Assembly: GCF_900129905.1 (NCBI RefSeq)
Contig: NZ_FQXG01000003.1
Location: 62,001-126,000 of the forward strand
Reading direction: 5' to 3'
DNA length: 64,000 bases
DNA from: Ferrimonas marina
GTDB taxonomy: Bacteria > Pseudomonadota > Gammaproteobacteria > Enterobacterales > Shewanellaceae
In this document: in pieces, positions 26,276 through 35,343 of the stretch
Position numbering within the stretch: the stretch's first letter is position 1
How the letters are laid out: each line of letters starts with the position of its first letter
The notes under the pieces: model-generated
The model's database searches: none
The model's input: the letters and a program-made list of their open reading frames with translations, nothing else
Told to the model about the DNA's origin: nothing
Made by a program: the position numbers and the translations under genes

Positions 26276-28393
26276 ATGACAACTGGGCTTTCGTTTGACC
26301 CGTTTTCCAATAACGGCGGTCAACTGGTAGGTGGTACCACTTACTTCCAAAACGCGACTTCCAACGCTGAGCTGGCCAACCAGATCCTGCAGGCTTCCGG
26401 TGGTGGCTCCGACTTCGGTTTTGATACCGGCCTCATCGTAGATCAGAAGTTGCTGCAGGAGTTCGGTACCAGCATTCCAATGCTGCAGCAGCAGATCACC
26501 AACACCCGGGTCCGCCAGGGTGCGCTCAACAGCCTGCAAACCAGCGTGCAGTCGTTCCAGCGGGATACCCTGACTCGCCTATCCGATCCCGGCTACCTGG
26601 TGTCTCAAAGCATCTACGTCTCCGATCCGGATGCTGCCAAGGTGTCGATTGCTGATCAGTCCGCTTTCCGGAACAACGCCCAGTTTTCGCTGGAAGTGCT
26701 CCAGCTGGCTCAATCCAGCACTTTGGGCAGCACTCACTTTACCTCCCCAGATCAGCTGGCCGGCTCTGGTGATCTAACCTTTGATTTTGGCAGCTACGCT
26801 CCAGACGGTACCTTCACGGGCAACGGTCAGGGCGCTGGCGGCACCATTACGCTGGAGGCGGGTGACACTCTAGAGGACTTGGTGGCTAAGGTGAACTCCG
26901 CCGACATGGGTGTGAGGGCTGAACTGGTGTCCACAGGCAGCGGCTACCAGGTTGTGTTCCGCTCGGAGCAGACCGGTGCTGAGTACGACATGCAGATCAC
27001 GGCAACGCCGGATGCACAGGCCGGCTCTGGCTCGCTGAATGACTTTGCCTACAGCAGGCTCGGCGGCGGCATGACCCAAGCGATTGCGGGCCAAGATGCA
27101 CTGTTTAAGGTCAACGGTATCGAGTACAGCAGCTCGACCAACCAGGCCACCGACATCATGGGCATGAACATCAGCCTGACCGGCGTCACCAGTGGAGAAG
27201 TGAACATCTCTATTGAGCAGAACCCGGAGCAGCTGATCGAGAACGTTCAGTACCTGGTGGACTCCTACAACCTGCTCATGGATTCACTGGGTTTCCTGGA
27301 CGATGCATCGCCCGGTGCAGACTACCGCGGTGCCCTGCACGGTGAGGGGATCGTTGCCGGTGTTATCGAGGCCATGAATGACGCCATCAGGGTGTTCGAG
27401 TCCGGGGACTACAACCTCACCCAGATGGGGCTGTCCTTCGATGCCAACAACAACCTGGTGCTGGACCGAAGTGCCCTGACTGACGCACTGAGTAACAACC
27501 CCCACCTGTTGAGTGACGCCCTGCTCACCACGGCTGAGACCAGCAGTTCCTGGGTCAAGGTGAGCGACTACGGTAACGACATGAGCGGCAATATCACCGC
27601 TTACTACACCAAGGACGGGAGCTACGACTTCGAGGTGACCACTCAGGCCGAGCAGGCCCGGGCGTCCTCTGGTGCGCTGCCGGGTGCGGTTACCATTGGT
27701 GCAGGAGATCAGGATCTTTCAGTGAGCATCAACGGTGTCGCCGTAGATATCCAGATCGCCCAGGGCACCTATACACCTGATGAGCTGGCGCTGATCATCC
27801 AGTCGCAGATCAACGGCAACGCCGAGATCCGCTCCGGCGGCCACTCCGTCGAGGTGGTGGCCGGCGCTGATGGGTCGCTTAGCATTGCGACGGCGGGGTA
27901 TGGCGCCAGCCGGAGCGTGCAGATCACCAGTGACAACGCAGCCCTTGGCTTTACCCAGATGGCCGATCCTGCCATCGGGGTCGACATCGTTGGCCGCATC
28001 AATGGCGAACTCGCTATCGGTGAGGGGAACACCCTGACGTCCATGTTGGACAATGACACCAAGGGCCTAACCATCGAGGTCGACCCGGGGGCGCCTTCAG
28101 GCCTCACCGGCTCTATTGACCTGCAGCGCGGTTTCCTGGAGAGCCTGAACAATGCCTTTGAGCAAATGGCGACTACTACCGGGGTGATCGGCGAGAAGGT
28201 GAGCCAGTACACCACAGATCTGGACGCTCAGGACAGTGCTAGCCTGCTCTCTCAGCTTGAGGAGCTCGAGGCTTCGTACGCTAAGCGCGAGACCTTTCAC
28301 TTCAAGCAGTACGGCGCCTATGAGGCCAGGTTTGTAGCTGCGACCAACACTACCCAGATGTTGGAGCAGATGTTCTTTACCGAGAAGAAATAG
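26276..28393 (+). CDS. fliD: FliD filament cap protein (HAP2)
   Basis: A 705-residue filament cap protein; E. coli FliD is 468, so the surface domains are enlarged. N-terminal residues 1-110 include the TRVRQGALNSLQTSVQSFQ helix. Mid-protein FliD_N/FliD_C elements include ALFKVNGIEYSSSTNQATDIM, SLTGVTSGEVNISI and VQYLVDSYNLLMDSLGFL. The C-terminal helix contains LLSQLEELEASYAKRETFHFKQYGAYE before a stretch TQMLEQMFF. AAGGGGA precedes the ATG. FliD promotes flagellin polymerisation at the tip. It follows fliS closely. Confidence 0.9.
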   Translation: MTTGLSFDPFSNNGGQLVGGTTYFQNATSNAELANQILQASGGGSDFGFDTGLIVDQKLLQEFGTSIPMLQQQITNTRVRQGALNSLQTSVQSFQRDTLTRLSDPGYLVSQSIYVSDPDAAKVSIADQSAFRNNAQFSLEVLQLAQSSTLGSTHFTSPDQLAGSGDLTFDFGSYAPDGTFTGNGQGAGGTITLEAGDTLEDLVAKVNSADMGVRAELVSTGSGYQVVFRSEQTGAEYDMQITATPDAQAGSGSLNDFAYSRLGGGMTQAIAGQDALFKVNGIEYSSSTNQATDIMGMNISLTGVTSGEVNISIEQNPEQLIENVQYLVDSYNLLMDSLGFLDDASPGADYRGALHGEGIVAGVIEAMNDAIRVFESGDYNLTQMGLSFDANNNLVLDRSALTDALSNNPHLLSDALLTTAETSSSWVKVSDYGNDMSGNITAYYTKDGSYDFEVTTQAEQARASSGALPGAVTIGAGDQDLSVSINGVAVDIQIAQGTYTPDELALIIQSQINGNAEIRSGGHSVEVVAGADGSLSIATAGYGASRSVQITSDNAALGFTQMADPAIGVDIVGRINGELAIGEGNTLTSMLDNDTKGLTIEVDPGAPSGLTGSIDLQRGFLESLNNAFEQMATTTGVIGEKVSQYTTDLDAQDSASLLSQLEELEASYAKRETFHFKQYGAYEARFVAATNTTQMLEQMFFTEKK

Positions 28394-28407
28394 GGCTGGA
28401 GCAAGAC

Positions 28408-28932
28408 GTGGAAAAAATGTCGGTATTTAATTTTGGCTATCATGTCGAGTCCAACTACTTTCGCTTTCGCCAGCTGTACTGTGTGAACTCAGAGGGGCGG
28501 GTGGCGCTGAGCAGTGTGCCTTTCGTGATGTGCATGATTGTGGCGATCGCTGTAATGGGGATCGTTGCTCTGCTCAGTTCCTCCGGTGTGATTGGGTTTG
28601 TGGTGGGCGTTTTAGCTGGGGCAGCAGGTCTGGCTTATGTTCACCAATTGAACAGAAGGATCTTTGGAGATCTGAAGGACCGCCTGTCGTATCTCCATTC
28701 AAGCCCACTGGATTGGGTGAGCACCCTGGCGAGCATTCAACAACTGGATGAGCGTTATCTCTGGGCCCAGGAGAGCGATGTGGAAGCTGGCCTGCGCTAT
28801 CTCAGGGCCCGCCTTCGTGATCACGACGTGGAGTCGGACGGGGAGGACCTCTACGATAACCTGGTGCGGTTTGTCTTCTTCGCCCACGGGCGGCTCGTTG
28901 AGAGCACCCAGTTGCACCCCACAGCAGACTGA
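28408..28932 (+). CDS. Membrane protein in the position of fliT, unknown
   Basis: A 174-residue protein starting at GTG 28408 with GGAG 6 bases upstream (ATG 28417 is the alternative). It has two strong membrane segments (residues about 36-58 and 58-76) and a C-terminal acidic helical domain (YLWAQESDVEAGLRYLRARLRDHD). It follows fliD by 14 bases, where fliT often lies, but FliT is a small soluble helical chaperone, so I do not call it FliT. No family recognised. A terminator follows immediately. Confidence 0.6.
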   Translation: MEKMSVFNFGYHVESNYFRFRQLYCVNSEGRVALSSVPFVMCMIVAIAVMGIVALLSSSGVIGFVVGVLAGAAGLAYVHQLNRRIFGDLKDRLSYLHSSPLDWVSTLASIQQLDERYLWAQESDVEAGLRYLRARLRDHDVESDGEDLYDNLVRFVFFAHGRLVESTQLHPTAD

Positions 28933-28933
28933 C

Positions 28934-28961
28934 AAAAAAGCCGGCATTAAGCCGGCTTTTT
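28934..28961. terminator. Bidirectional terminator
   Basis: A-tract, GCCGGC (28940-28945), loop ATTAA, GCCGGC (28951-28956), T-tract. The A- and T-tracts make it function in both directions between the convergent gene at 28408-28932 and dnaQ at 28981. Confidence 0.88.
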
Positions 28962-28980
28962 CAATTCTTGGAGATAATGC

Positions 28981-29706
28981 TCAGGAGGCGGGGACGAAGA
29001 AGTTTGTGTCGGCTTCACTCTCAGTTGATGAGACCTCGATGGTGGCCAGATCGGTGTTCATCGGGGTCAGTCCCGCCAGCAGCATCTGCTGCAACTGCTC
29101 CCGGTTCTTACCATTCCAGTCAGGTGCAGCCTGGCCCCCCGCCTTATTGCCGAACAGCATTTCTTGGTTTTCTTTGGGGCTGAGCATGGCGAACAGAACG
29201 TCGGCTAGGATGTCTGAGTCGATAAGGGCGCCGTGCAAGGTGCGATTGCTCCTGTCGACCTTGAGCCGTTTGCACAAGGCATCCAGGTTATTGGCCTTGC
29301 CAGGATAAAGCCGCCGGGCGTACTCCAGTGTGTCAACGACGGTACAGTATTCCGACAAGGGCTTGTAGCCGCAGGCTTGGAGTTCGCGGTCTAGGAACTC
29401 CGTATCAAACTGGGCGTTGTGGAAACAGACGATGGCGCCGTTAACGAACTGAACCAGTGCCTCGGCCACGTCGGGGAAGGTTTGGCCACCGGATTCGGAC
29501 ACTAGGCTTTCGCGGTCCCAGCCATGAACCTGCTCTGCTTCGAAATCGACCTCCCTGCCTGGATCAAGATACTCGTGGTAGTTCTTGCCGGTGTTCACGC
29601 CAGCGACACGCTCAACCAGTGCAATCTCGATCATCTTGTGGTCTGGGCCCATGCCGGTGGTTTCGGTATCCCCCACCAGTACACGGCCATCGAAGTTCAT
29701 TCCCAT
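28981..29706 (-). CDS. dnaQ: DNA polymerase III epsilon subunit (DnaQ) proofreading exonuclease
   Basis: A 241-residue DEDDh 3'-5' exonuclease (E. coli 243). The active-site residues are visible: D13 and E15 in GDTETTG, D101 in HNAQFD, H158 and D163 in HGALIDSD. The C-terminal tail has QEMLF at 181-185, exactly where E. coli epsilon has its clamp-binding QTSMAF. It ends with a disordered acidic tail; the E. coli tail tethers epsilon to the alpha PHP domain. GGGAG precedes the ATG. Divergent from dnaE by 90 bases, forming a replicase core module on this replicon. Function as epsilon, rather than a stand-alone nuclease, is supported by that pairing. Confidence 0.92.
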   Translation of the reverse strand: MGMNFDGRVLVGDTETTGMGPDHKMIEIALVERVAGVNTGKNYHEYLDPGREVDFEAEQVHGWDRESLVSESGGQTFPDVAEALVQFVNGAIVCFHNAQFDTEFLDRELQACGYKPLSEYCTVVDTLEYARRLYPGKANNLDALCKRLKVDRSNRTLHGALIDSDILADVLFAMLSPKENQEMLFGNKAGGQAAPDWNGKNREQLQQMLLAGLTPMNTDLATIEVSSTESEADTNFFVPAS

Positions 29707-29796
29707 TACTGCTCCCGCAAGATACGTATTTCTGCATCCAGTTAACGGATGCGGTAGCCTAATGATACAGAGAGAGTCACTGATCTAGGAGCCATT

Positions 29797-32700
29797 TTGG
29801 CAGCGCAGTTTGTTCACCTGAATGTTCACTCAGACCTATCCATGCAGGATTCGTTGATCCGGCCTGGCCAGCTTTTCGAAGCAGTCGCTGCGGAGGGGGG
29901 TAAGGCGGTCGGTCTGGCTGACTTGGGCAACATGCATGCCGCGGTGAAGGCGTACAACCTGGGCAAGAAGCACCGGGTGAAGCCGTTAACCGGTTACCAG
30001 GCGGCTGTCCGCTTTGAAGAGTTTGACTCCCCTGCCCCGGTGATTCTCTACGCCGCCAATGAGCGAGGCTATCTGAACCTACTCAAGATCGCCTCGTTGG
30101 CTTTTGAGCACCAGGAGGCTGAGCACCCGGTGATCCCGTTTTCTGTCCTCCAGCAACACGCTGGCGGAGTGCTGCTGTTGTGTGGTGGGCGCGATGGCGC
30201 CATCGGGCGGTTGCTGCTTGCTGGGGAGGCCGATGCGGCTCGTGATCTGCTGGAAAGGATCAAGTCCACGTTCACGGATGGGGCTTACATCGAACTGCAG
30301 CGGGTGGGGCATCCTGACGATGAGCGTTTCAACAGTGCCGCGGTGGCGTTGTCCAAGGCCACAGCAACCCCATGTGTCGCCACCAACGTGGTCCGGTTCC
30401 TGAGCCCAGAGGACTACGAGTCTCATTTGATCCGGGTGGCGATTGCCAGAAAGGTCACCGCTGAGAGCCTTGCTGAGCAGGACCCATATCATTGCACTCC
30501 GCATCAATACCTGAAGTCTGCCGATGAGATGGCGGCGCTGTTTGCTGACTTGCCGGCGGCAGTAGAGAACACCGTTAGGTTTGCGCAACGGTGTAACTTC
30601 CACCTGAAGCAGGGAAAGTACTACCTGCCCGATTATCCGCCAGCGCGGGACGCCGGGGTAAGCGAAGAGGACTTCTTGCGCCGCCAGGCCGCTGAAGGGC
30701 TCGCTGAGCGACTGGAGCAACTGGCAAGGATTAGCCCTGGGTACTTCGATGAAGCGAAGGTCAAGGAGTACCAGGAGCGTTTGAAGTACGAGTTGGACAT
30801 CATTATCCAGATGGGATTCCCGGGGTACTTTCTGATCGTGATGGAGTTCATCCAGTGGTCAAAGGACAACGATATTCCTGTGGGTCCGGGTCGGGGTTCC
30901 GGTGCGGGTTCGCTGGTGGCCTATGCCCTGAAGATCACCGATCTGGATCCATTGCAGTACGACTTGCTGTTTGAGCGCTTCCTTAATCCAGAGCGGGTAT
31001 CCATGCCCGACTTTGACGTCGATTTTTGCATGGACCGGCGGGATGAGGTCATCGAGCACACGGCTGACATGTATGGCCACCGGGCTGTCGGTCAGATCGT
31101 AACCTTCGGGACCATGGCTGCCAGGGCAGTTGTGCGCGACGTTGCAAGGGCGCTGGGCCATCCGTACCGAGTGGGCGACCGCATTGCCAAGCTGATCCCC
31201 GGCGAGCCAGGTACTAAGCTGGCTGATGCCATGGGGCCAGAGACTGATCTGCAGGCGCTAGCGGATTCGGACGGGGCAATGCGCCGGTTGCTGGAGCACG
31301 CGCTCAAGCTGGAGGGTTTGACCCGGCATACCGGCCGGCACGCAGGCGGTATCGTCATCGCACCGGGGGGGATCGACGGCTTCAGCCCCACTATGTGCGA
31401 TCCTGGAGGGGAGCACCTTGCAGCGCAGTACGACAAGAGTGATGTCGAGAAAACCGGCCTGGTGAAGTTTGACTACCTGGGGCTGCGTACACTGACTATC
31501 GTCCACATGGCCCTGCAAAGCCTTAACCGTGAACGCGAGGCGAAAGGGCTGCCCCCCCTCCACCCTGAGGAGATCCCGCTGGACTGCCCCAAGGCCATTG
31601 CCCTGCTTCAGACATGCGAAACCACCGCGGTATTCCAGCTGGAGTCCTCCGGCATGAAGAACCTCATCAGACGGATTGTCCCAGAGAACTTCGAGGAGAT
31701 GATCGCTCTGGTGGCGTTGTTCCGGCCGGGGCCTTTGGGTTCTGGGATGGTGGACAACTTTGTTAACCGTAAACATGGCAGGGAAGAGGTAGAGTTCATC
31801 ATCCCGGCGAGCCGGGATAAGCGGGTTTCGTCGCTGCTGGAGCCGATCCTGACTAACACCTACGGGGTGATCCTGTACCAAGAGCAAGTGATGATGGCTG
31901 CGCAGGTGCTTGGGGGTTACAGCCTGGGTCAGGCTGATATTCTGCGCCGGGCAATGGGTAAGAAGAACCCGGAGGAGATGGAGAAGCAGAAAAGCGTCTT
32001 TGTCGACGGTTGCACCGCCAATGGGATCAGTCAGGACATCAGCTCAGAGATCTTCACCCTGATCGAGAAGTTCGCCGGGTATGGCTTTAACAAGTCGCAC
32101 AGTGCGGCTTACGCTCTGGTGTCTTACCAGACCCTGTGGCTAAAGGCCCACCACCCTGATCACTTCATGGCGGCGGTAATGTCCTCTGCGATGGAGAAAA
32201 CCGACAAAACGGTCGGGTTCATTCATGAGAGCCACCGCATGGGCCTCCAGGTGCTGCGCCCCTCCATCAACCAGTCGCGTGGCCACTTCCAGGTGGAGCA
32301 GGCGGGGATCCGTTATGGCCTGAGAGCAGCTAAGGGGATCGGCGACAAGTACGTTGAGTCAATGCTGGCTGAGCGAGATGCCAATGGGCCATTCAAAGAT
32401 CTGGCCGACCTACTGGTCCGCACAAACCCGGGGAAAACGGTTCTCAAAGCCGCGATCTACGCCGGTGCACTGGACGATTTTGAGCTCCCGCGGTGGGTGC
32501 TCCTGTCCCAGGTTGCGCTGGCACAGGTCACAGCGCGCGACCAATTGAAGAAGTCGGTGCCGTTAGATCACGCGGCGGAGACCGTCAGGCAGGTGCTCGC
32601 AAGCGCTTCGTTGGAGTCAGATGCCTGGACCCGGGCAACGACCTTAGCTAACGAGTATTCGACCCTGGGCCTGTTCCTAAGCGGCCATCCATTGGATGAG

Positions 32701-33498
32701 TATGCCCAGGAGGTACGCCCGCTGATCTCAGGCCAGTTACGCGACTACGTGGTGTCGGACATCGATGGGGAAGACAGTGCCGAGCCAGATGATGAAACAG
32801 CAGAAGGTCGAAAGCTGGCCTCTAAGAAGCGGCAGGAGCGACCAGCCGTCATTGCTGCTCAGCTGGTCACCGTGGATATCCGCCAGGGCCGGCGGGGTAA
32901 GTTTGCCTACGCAAAGCTGGATGACGGCACAGGGCAGATAGAGGCGGCGTTCTTTGGTAAGGCGCTCACCAGCAACATCCAACACCTGGTTCAGGGTGCG
33001 CTGGTGGTGATCAAGGGGCACATCCGTTTCAATGAGCGTACCGATAGCCAGCAATTGGTGGTGCGGGAGATGCAGGGATTGCTGGATCTGAGGGAGAGCC
33101 AGCTGGCATTTATCCGGCTGTTGGCCGGTCCAGATTTTGATAGTGCCGCTGTCACGCGGGTTCGTGAGGTCATCGAGAGCGCATCGATGGGTGGCACCCG
33201 GGTCTATGTCAAGATCTCGAAGGGGGGCCGGCAACAGGAGCGTCAGGTCAGTAAAAGGAGCATCCGAATTACCGACGCTGTGCTGGGCCAATTGCGGGAC
33301 CAGTTCGGCGAACAGGGCGTAGAGCTGGTCTACCGCGGCGGCGGGCAGTTTGGTACCGATGATGCTTCGACACTGCAGCGCGACCATCGGGACCAAGAGT
33401 TGAAGGAGGTGGGCGATATGACCCGCAATGCCCGTCATCAGGCCTTGTGGGCCGCTCTGAATCAGGCCGAATTGGTCATGAACAAAGGCCGCCCCTGA
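29797..33498 (+). CDS. dnaE: DNA polymerase III alpha subunit (DnaE)
   Basis: A 1233-residue replicative polymerase (E. coli DnaE 1160). The PHP domain starts with FVHLNVHSDLSMQDSL. The catalytic aspartates are D405 and D407 in PDFDVDF and D559 in KFDYLGLRTL (E. coli 401, 403, 555). The finger and thumb regions are very close to E. coli DnaE1 (GFPGYFLIVMEFIQWSKDN, VGPGRGSGAGSL, RPGPLGSGMVDNF, KFAGYGFNKSHSAAY). An OB domain lies around 1025-1085 after an acidic insert. The E. coli internal clamp motif QADMF is not recognisable in the equivalent segment (residues about 889-960). Start is TTG 29797 with AGGAG 6 bases upstream. A chromosomal DnaE is presumably also present. Confidence 0.94.
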   Translation: MAAQFVHLNVHSDLSMQDSLIRPGQLFEAVAAEGGKAVGLADLGNMHAAVKAYNLGKKHRVKPLTGYQAAVRFEEFDSPAPVILYAANERGYLNLLKIASLAFEHQEAEHPVIPFSVLQQHAGGVLLLCGGRDGAIGRLLLAGEADAARDLLERIKSTFTDGAYIELQRVGHPDDERFNSAAVALSKATATPCVATNVVRFLSPEDYESHLIRVAIARKVTAESLAEQDPYHCTPHQYLKSADEMAALFADLPAAVENTVRFAQRCNFHLKQGKYYLPDYPPARDAGVSEEDFLRRQAAEGLAERLEQLARISPGYFDEAKVKEYQERLKYELDIIIQMGFPGYFLIVMEFIQWSKDNDIPVGPGRGSGAGSLVAYALKITDLDPLQYDLLFERFLNPERVSMPDFDVDFCMDRRDEVIEHTADMYGHRAVGQIVTFGTMAARAVVRDVARALGHPYRVGDRIAKLIPGEPGTKLADAMGPETDLQALADSDGAMRRLLEHALKLEGLTRHTGRHAGGIVIAPGGIDGFSPTMCDPGGEHLAAQYDKSDVEKTGLVKFDYLGLRTLTIVHMALQSLNREREAKGLPPLHPEEIPLDCPKAIALLQTCETTAVFQLESSGMKNLIRRIVPENFEEMIALVALFRPGPLGSGMVDNFVNRKHGREEVEFIIPASRDKRVSSLLEPILTNTYGVILYQEQVMMAAQVLGGYSLGQADILRRAMGKKNPEEMEKQKSVFVDGCTANGISQDISSEIFTLIEKFAGYGFNKSHSAAYALVSYQTLWLKAHHPDHFMAAVMSSAMEKTDKTVGFIHESHRMGLQVLRPSINQSRGHFQVEQAGIRYGLRAAKGIGDKYVESMLAERDANGPFKDLADLLVRTNPGKTVLKAAIYAGALDDFELPRWVLLSQVALAQVTARDQLKKSVPLDHAAETVRQVLASASLESDAWTRATTLANEYSTLGLFLSGHPLDEYAQEVRPLISGQLRDYVVSDIDGEDSAEPDDETAEGRKLASKKRQERPAVIAAQLVTVDIRQGRRGKFAYAKLDDGTGQIEAAFFGKALTSNIQHLVQGALVVIKGHIRFNERTDSQQLVVREMQGLLDLRESQLAFIRLLAGPDFDSAAVTRVREVIESASMGGTRVYVKISKGGRQQERQVSKRSIRITDAVLGQLRDQFGEQGVELVYRGGGQFGTDDASTLQRDHRDQELKEVGDMTRNARHQALWAALNQAELVMNKGRP

Positions 33499-33499
33499 C

Positions 33500-34120
33500 C
33501 TAGCTGTTTAGCTTGAACCAGGCCTTGTCCAGCAGGCTCCACTTTGGCCGGTAGGGTTTAAAGTCCTCCGCACAGTTATCAAAGAAGGCCTGGGTCAGTA
33601 CCATCCGGGATAGCCGCCGATAGTGGGTGACGTCGCGAACTTCACTGGCGTGGGCCAAAGGAAGCGACATTGTCGCCTTTTTGATTGTGCGCATCTGCTC
33701 GGTGTGTTCGCCGCCAACCGTATCCTTGATTAGCTGGATCTCGGCCTTAGAGAGGTTCAGCGTTGAGATGAGGGCCTCGACGTAGATGCGCAAGCCACCA
33801 CGGCCAGATGGGCAGTCCTTCAGCGTGGTGCTGACCTCGCTGTTGGTGATGGCAAAACTGATCCAATCGATGCTCACACGCTGCTTGTCGACTGCGAGGG
33901 TTTTGTTCTCGTTGGCGACATAGATGGCCGCCGCCATATCCCGGAGCTTCTCCCCTTGCGGAGGGGTCTTATTGCGGAATTGCAGTTTCAGCAGTGCCAG
34001 GCACAAGTCGTGATTGTGCCCTTCCCAGCGCTGCCGAACCCGGTCGGTCTCGCGAAAGGTGATCTCCCGGCGATACGCGTCATAGGCCGATCGCCACGGC
34101 CCCTTCAATTGCCATTCCAT
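33500..34120 (-). CDS. Hypothetical cytoplasmic protein next to dnaE
   Basis: A 206-residue basic, mostly helical protein with no signal peptide or membrane span. It begins MEWQLKGPWRSAYDAYRREITFRETDR and ends with a lysine/tryptophan-rich motif (PYRPKWSLLDKAWFKLNS). Its stop is one base after the dnaE stop, so the genes converge. I recognise no family. Divergent from the helix-turn-helix gene at 34234. Confidence 0.5.
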   Translation of the reverse strand: MEWQLKGPWRSAYDAYRREITFRETDRVRQRWEGHNHDLCLALLKLQFRNKTPPQGEKLRDMAAAIYVANENKTLAVDKQRVSIDWISFAITNSEVSTTLKDCPSGRGGLRIYVEALISTLNLSKAEIQLIKDTVGGEHTEQMRTIKKATMSLPLAHASEVRDVTHYRRLSRMVLTQAFFDNCAEDFKPYRPKWSLLDKAWFKLNS

Positions 34121-34172
34121 TATCGTTAATTATTGCCTTCGTTTTCTTATAGATTACCCTTACCCGGGGGGA

Positions 34173-34200
34173 TTGACTAACCTCTGGGTGCACCTAAAAT
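34173..34200 (+). promoter_or_regulatory. Sigma-70-like promoter of gene 34234
   Basis: TTGACT (34173-34178), a 16-base spacer and TAAAAT (34195-34200) lie 34 bases before the ATG at 34234. Confidence 0.5.
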
Positions 34201-34233
34201 CAGGTTGTTAGCTTGATGTAGGACAGTATATTA

Positions 34234-35343
34234 ATGAGCTTGATCCAAGGAGAGATCTGCGAAGCTATAGGCCTCGTGGACACAGGAACGCTTTCGGTTC
34301 GCAACAGGGAGATGACCCTCGCTAAGTTGGGTCTAGCCGGCGAGATGCCGGCTACCTTTCAGGAGATATCCCAGCGCTATGGTGTCACTCGCGAGGGGTG
34401 TCGAAAGGCCATCAAGCGCACGCTTGATGGGCTGGTCGCTCAACGCCAGGGACTGGTGGCCCTGCACAAAGCCAACGATGAGCTCACCAAGGTGGTACCG
34501 CTTCCCTTCTCTAGGTTCGAGGAGTGGGGCAAGGCGCGTGGGTACCTATCTGATGGCTTTGGTGTCGAGTCTATGTTGGCTTGTATGCAGGCTCTGCTGG
34601 GCGATTCGCATTACTACTCGCTGAAGATCGGCGGCGTGGACAATGTGGTGACCCATGAAACCCGCCACCTGCAAGAAATGGTTCTCGCCTACATCAAAAA
34701 GCGCAGCCGGCATAACGGTGCCGTGTCACTGCACGATATCTATCAGCATGACACCCTCACTGATGCGTTCGCCTCCAGGGATCACTTGCGACAGGTGACG
34801 TCAGATCTGATCCATGGCTACCCTGATTTGAGACTGGTTGGGACAACGGACAGCTGGGTATATGACGCGGGCTCTGAGAACAGGTTGGTGACCCGGGTGT
34901 TGCAGATCGGCACTGTCTTTCAAAAAGTGCCAATTGGAAGCTTGATAGACGGCCTTGACCGCTTCTGGTGCAGGAGCGTGAAAGACACTGAAAAGGACAA
35001 GGGGGCTGGCTATAGTCAGCGGCCACCACAAAGCGTGATTGTGGGGATTATAAAGCAGCAGCCTGGCGTTAGCGTCGATGGGGATCAGGTGAGTTTTGAC
35101 CCTGATCAGATCACATTGCGCAAAGAGATCGACAGCTTTTCCCTGGATGCGTTAAAGGCTTTTTCCAACGGGGAAGTGATCCGTGAGAAGGAGCTGGAAG
35201 AGCGGGTAACCAAGGGGGATCCGGCGTTGCATTATCGATACAGCAACTTCATTAATTTCTCTCCCTTAATCGTTAAGGTCTCCAGAGGCCTATACGCCCC
35301 TTTAGGTCAATTCAATCAGCTCCAGGGCGGGGTGCAGGCATGA
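34234..35343 (+). CDS. Protein with sigma-region-4-like helix-turn-helix, unknown role
   Basis: A 369-residue cytoplasmic protein. Residues about 22-70 read RNREMTLAKLGLAGE followed by ATFQEISQRYGVTREGCRKAIKRTL. This resembles region 4 of primary sigma factors (TLEEIG..FGVTRERIRQIE), including the strand of glycine between the two halves. No region 2 or 3 is visible, so it is not a complete sigma factor; a DNA-binding regulator is likely. The remainder (residues 90-369) is helical/strand-mixed without known motifs. Its own promoter stands upstream and its stop overlaps the next start (ATGA). Confidence 0.6.
   Translation: MSLIQGEICEAIGLVDTGTLSVRNREMTLAKLGLAGEMPATFQEISQRYGVTREGCRKAIKRTLDGLVAQRQGLVALHKANDELTKVVPLPFSRFEEWGKARGYLSDGFGVESMLACMQALLGDSHYYSLKIGGVDNVVTHETRHLQEMVLAYIKKRSRHNGAVSLHDIYQHDTLTDAFASRDHLRQVTSDLIHGYPDLRLVGTTDSWVYDAGSENRLVTRVLQIGTVFQKVPIGSLIDGLDRFWCRSVKDTEKDKGAGYSQRPPQSVIVGIIKQQPGVSVDGDQVSFDPDQITLRKEIDSFSLDALKAFSNGEVIREKELEERVTKGDPALHYRYSNFINFSPLIVKVSRGLYAPLGQFNQLQGGVQA

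Noticed and set aside
28408-28932. FliT chaperone.
   Set aside because: Position fits but the protein has two strong membrane spans, unlike FliT.
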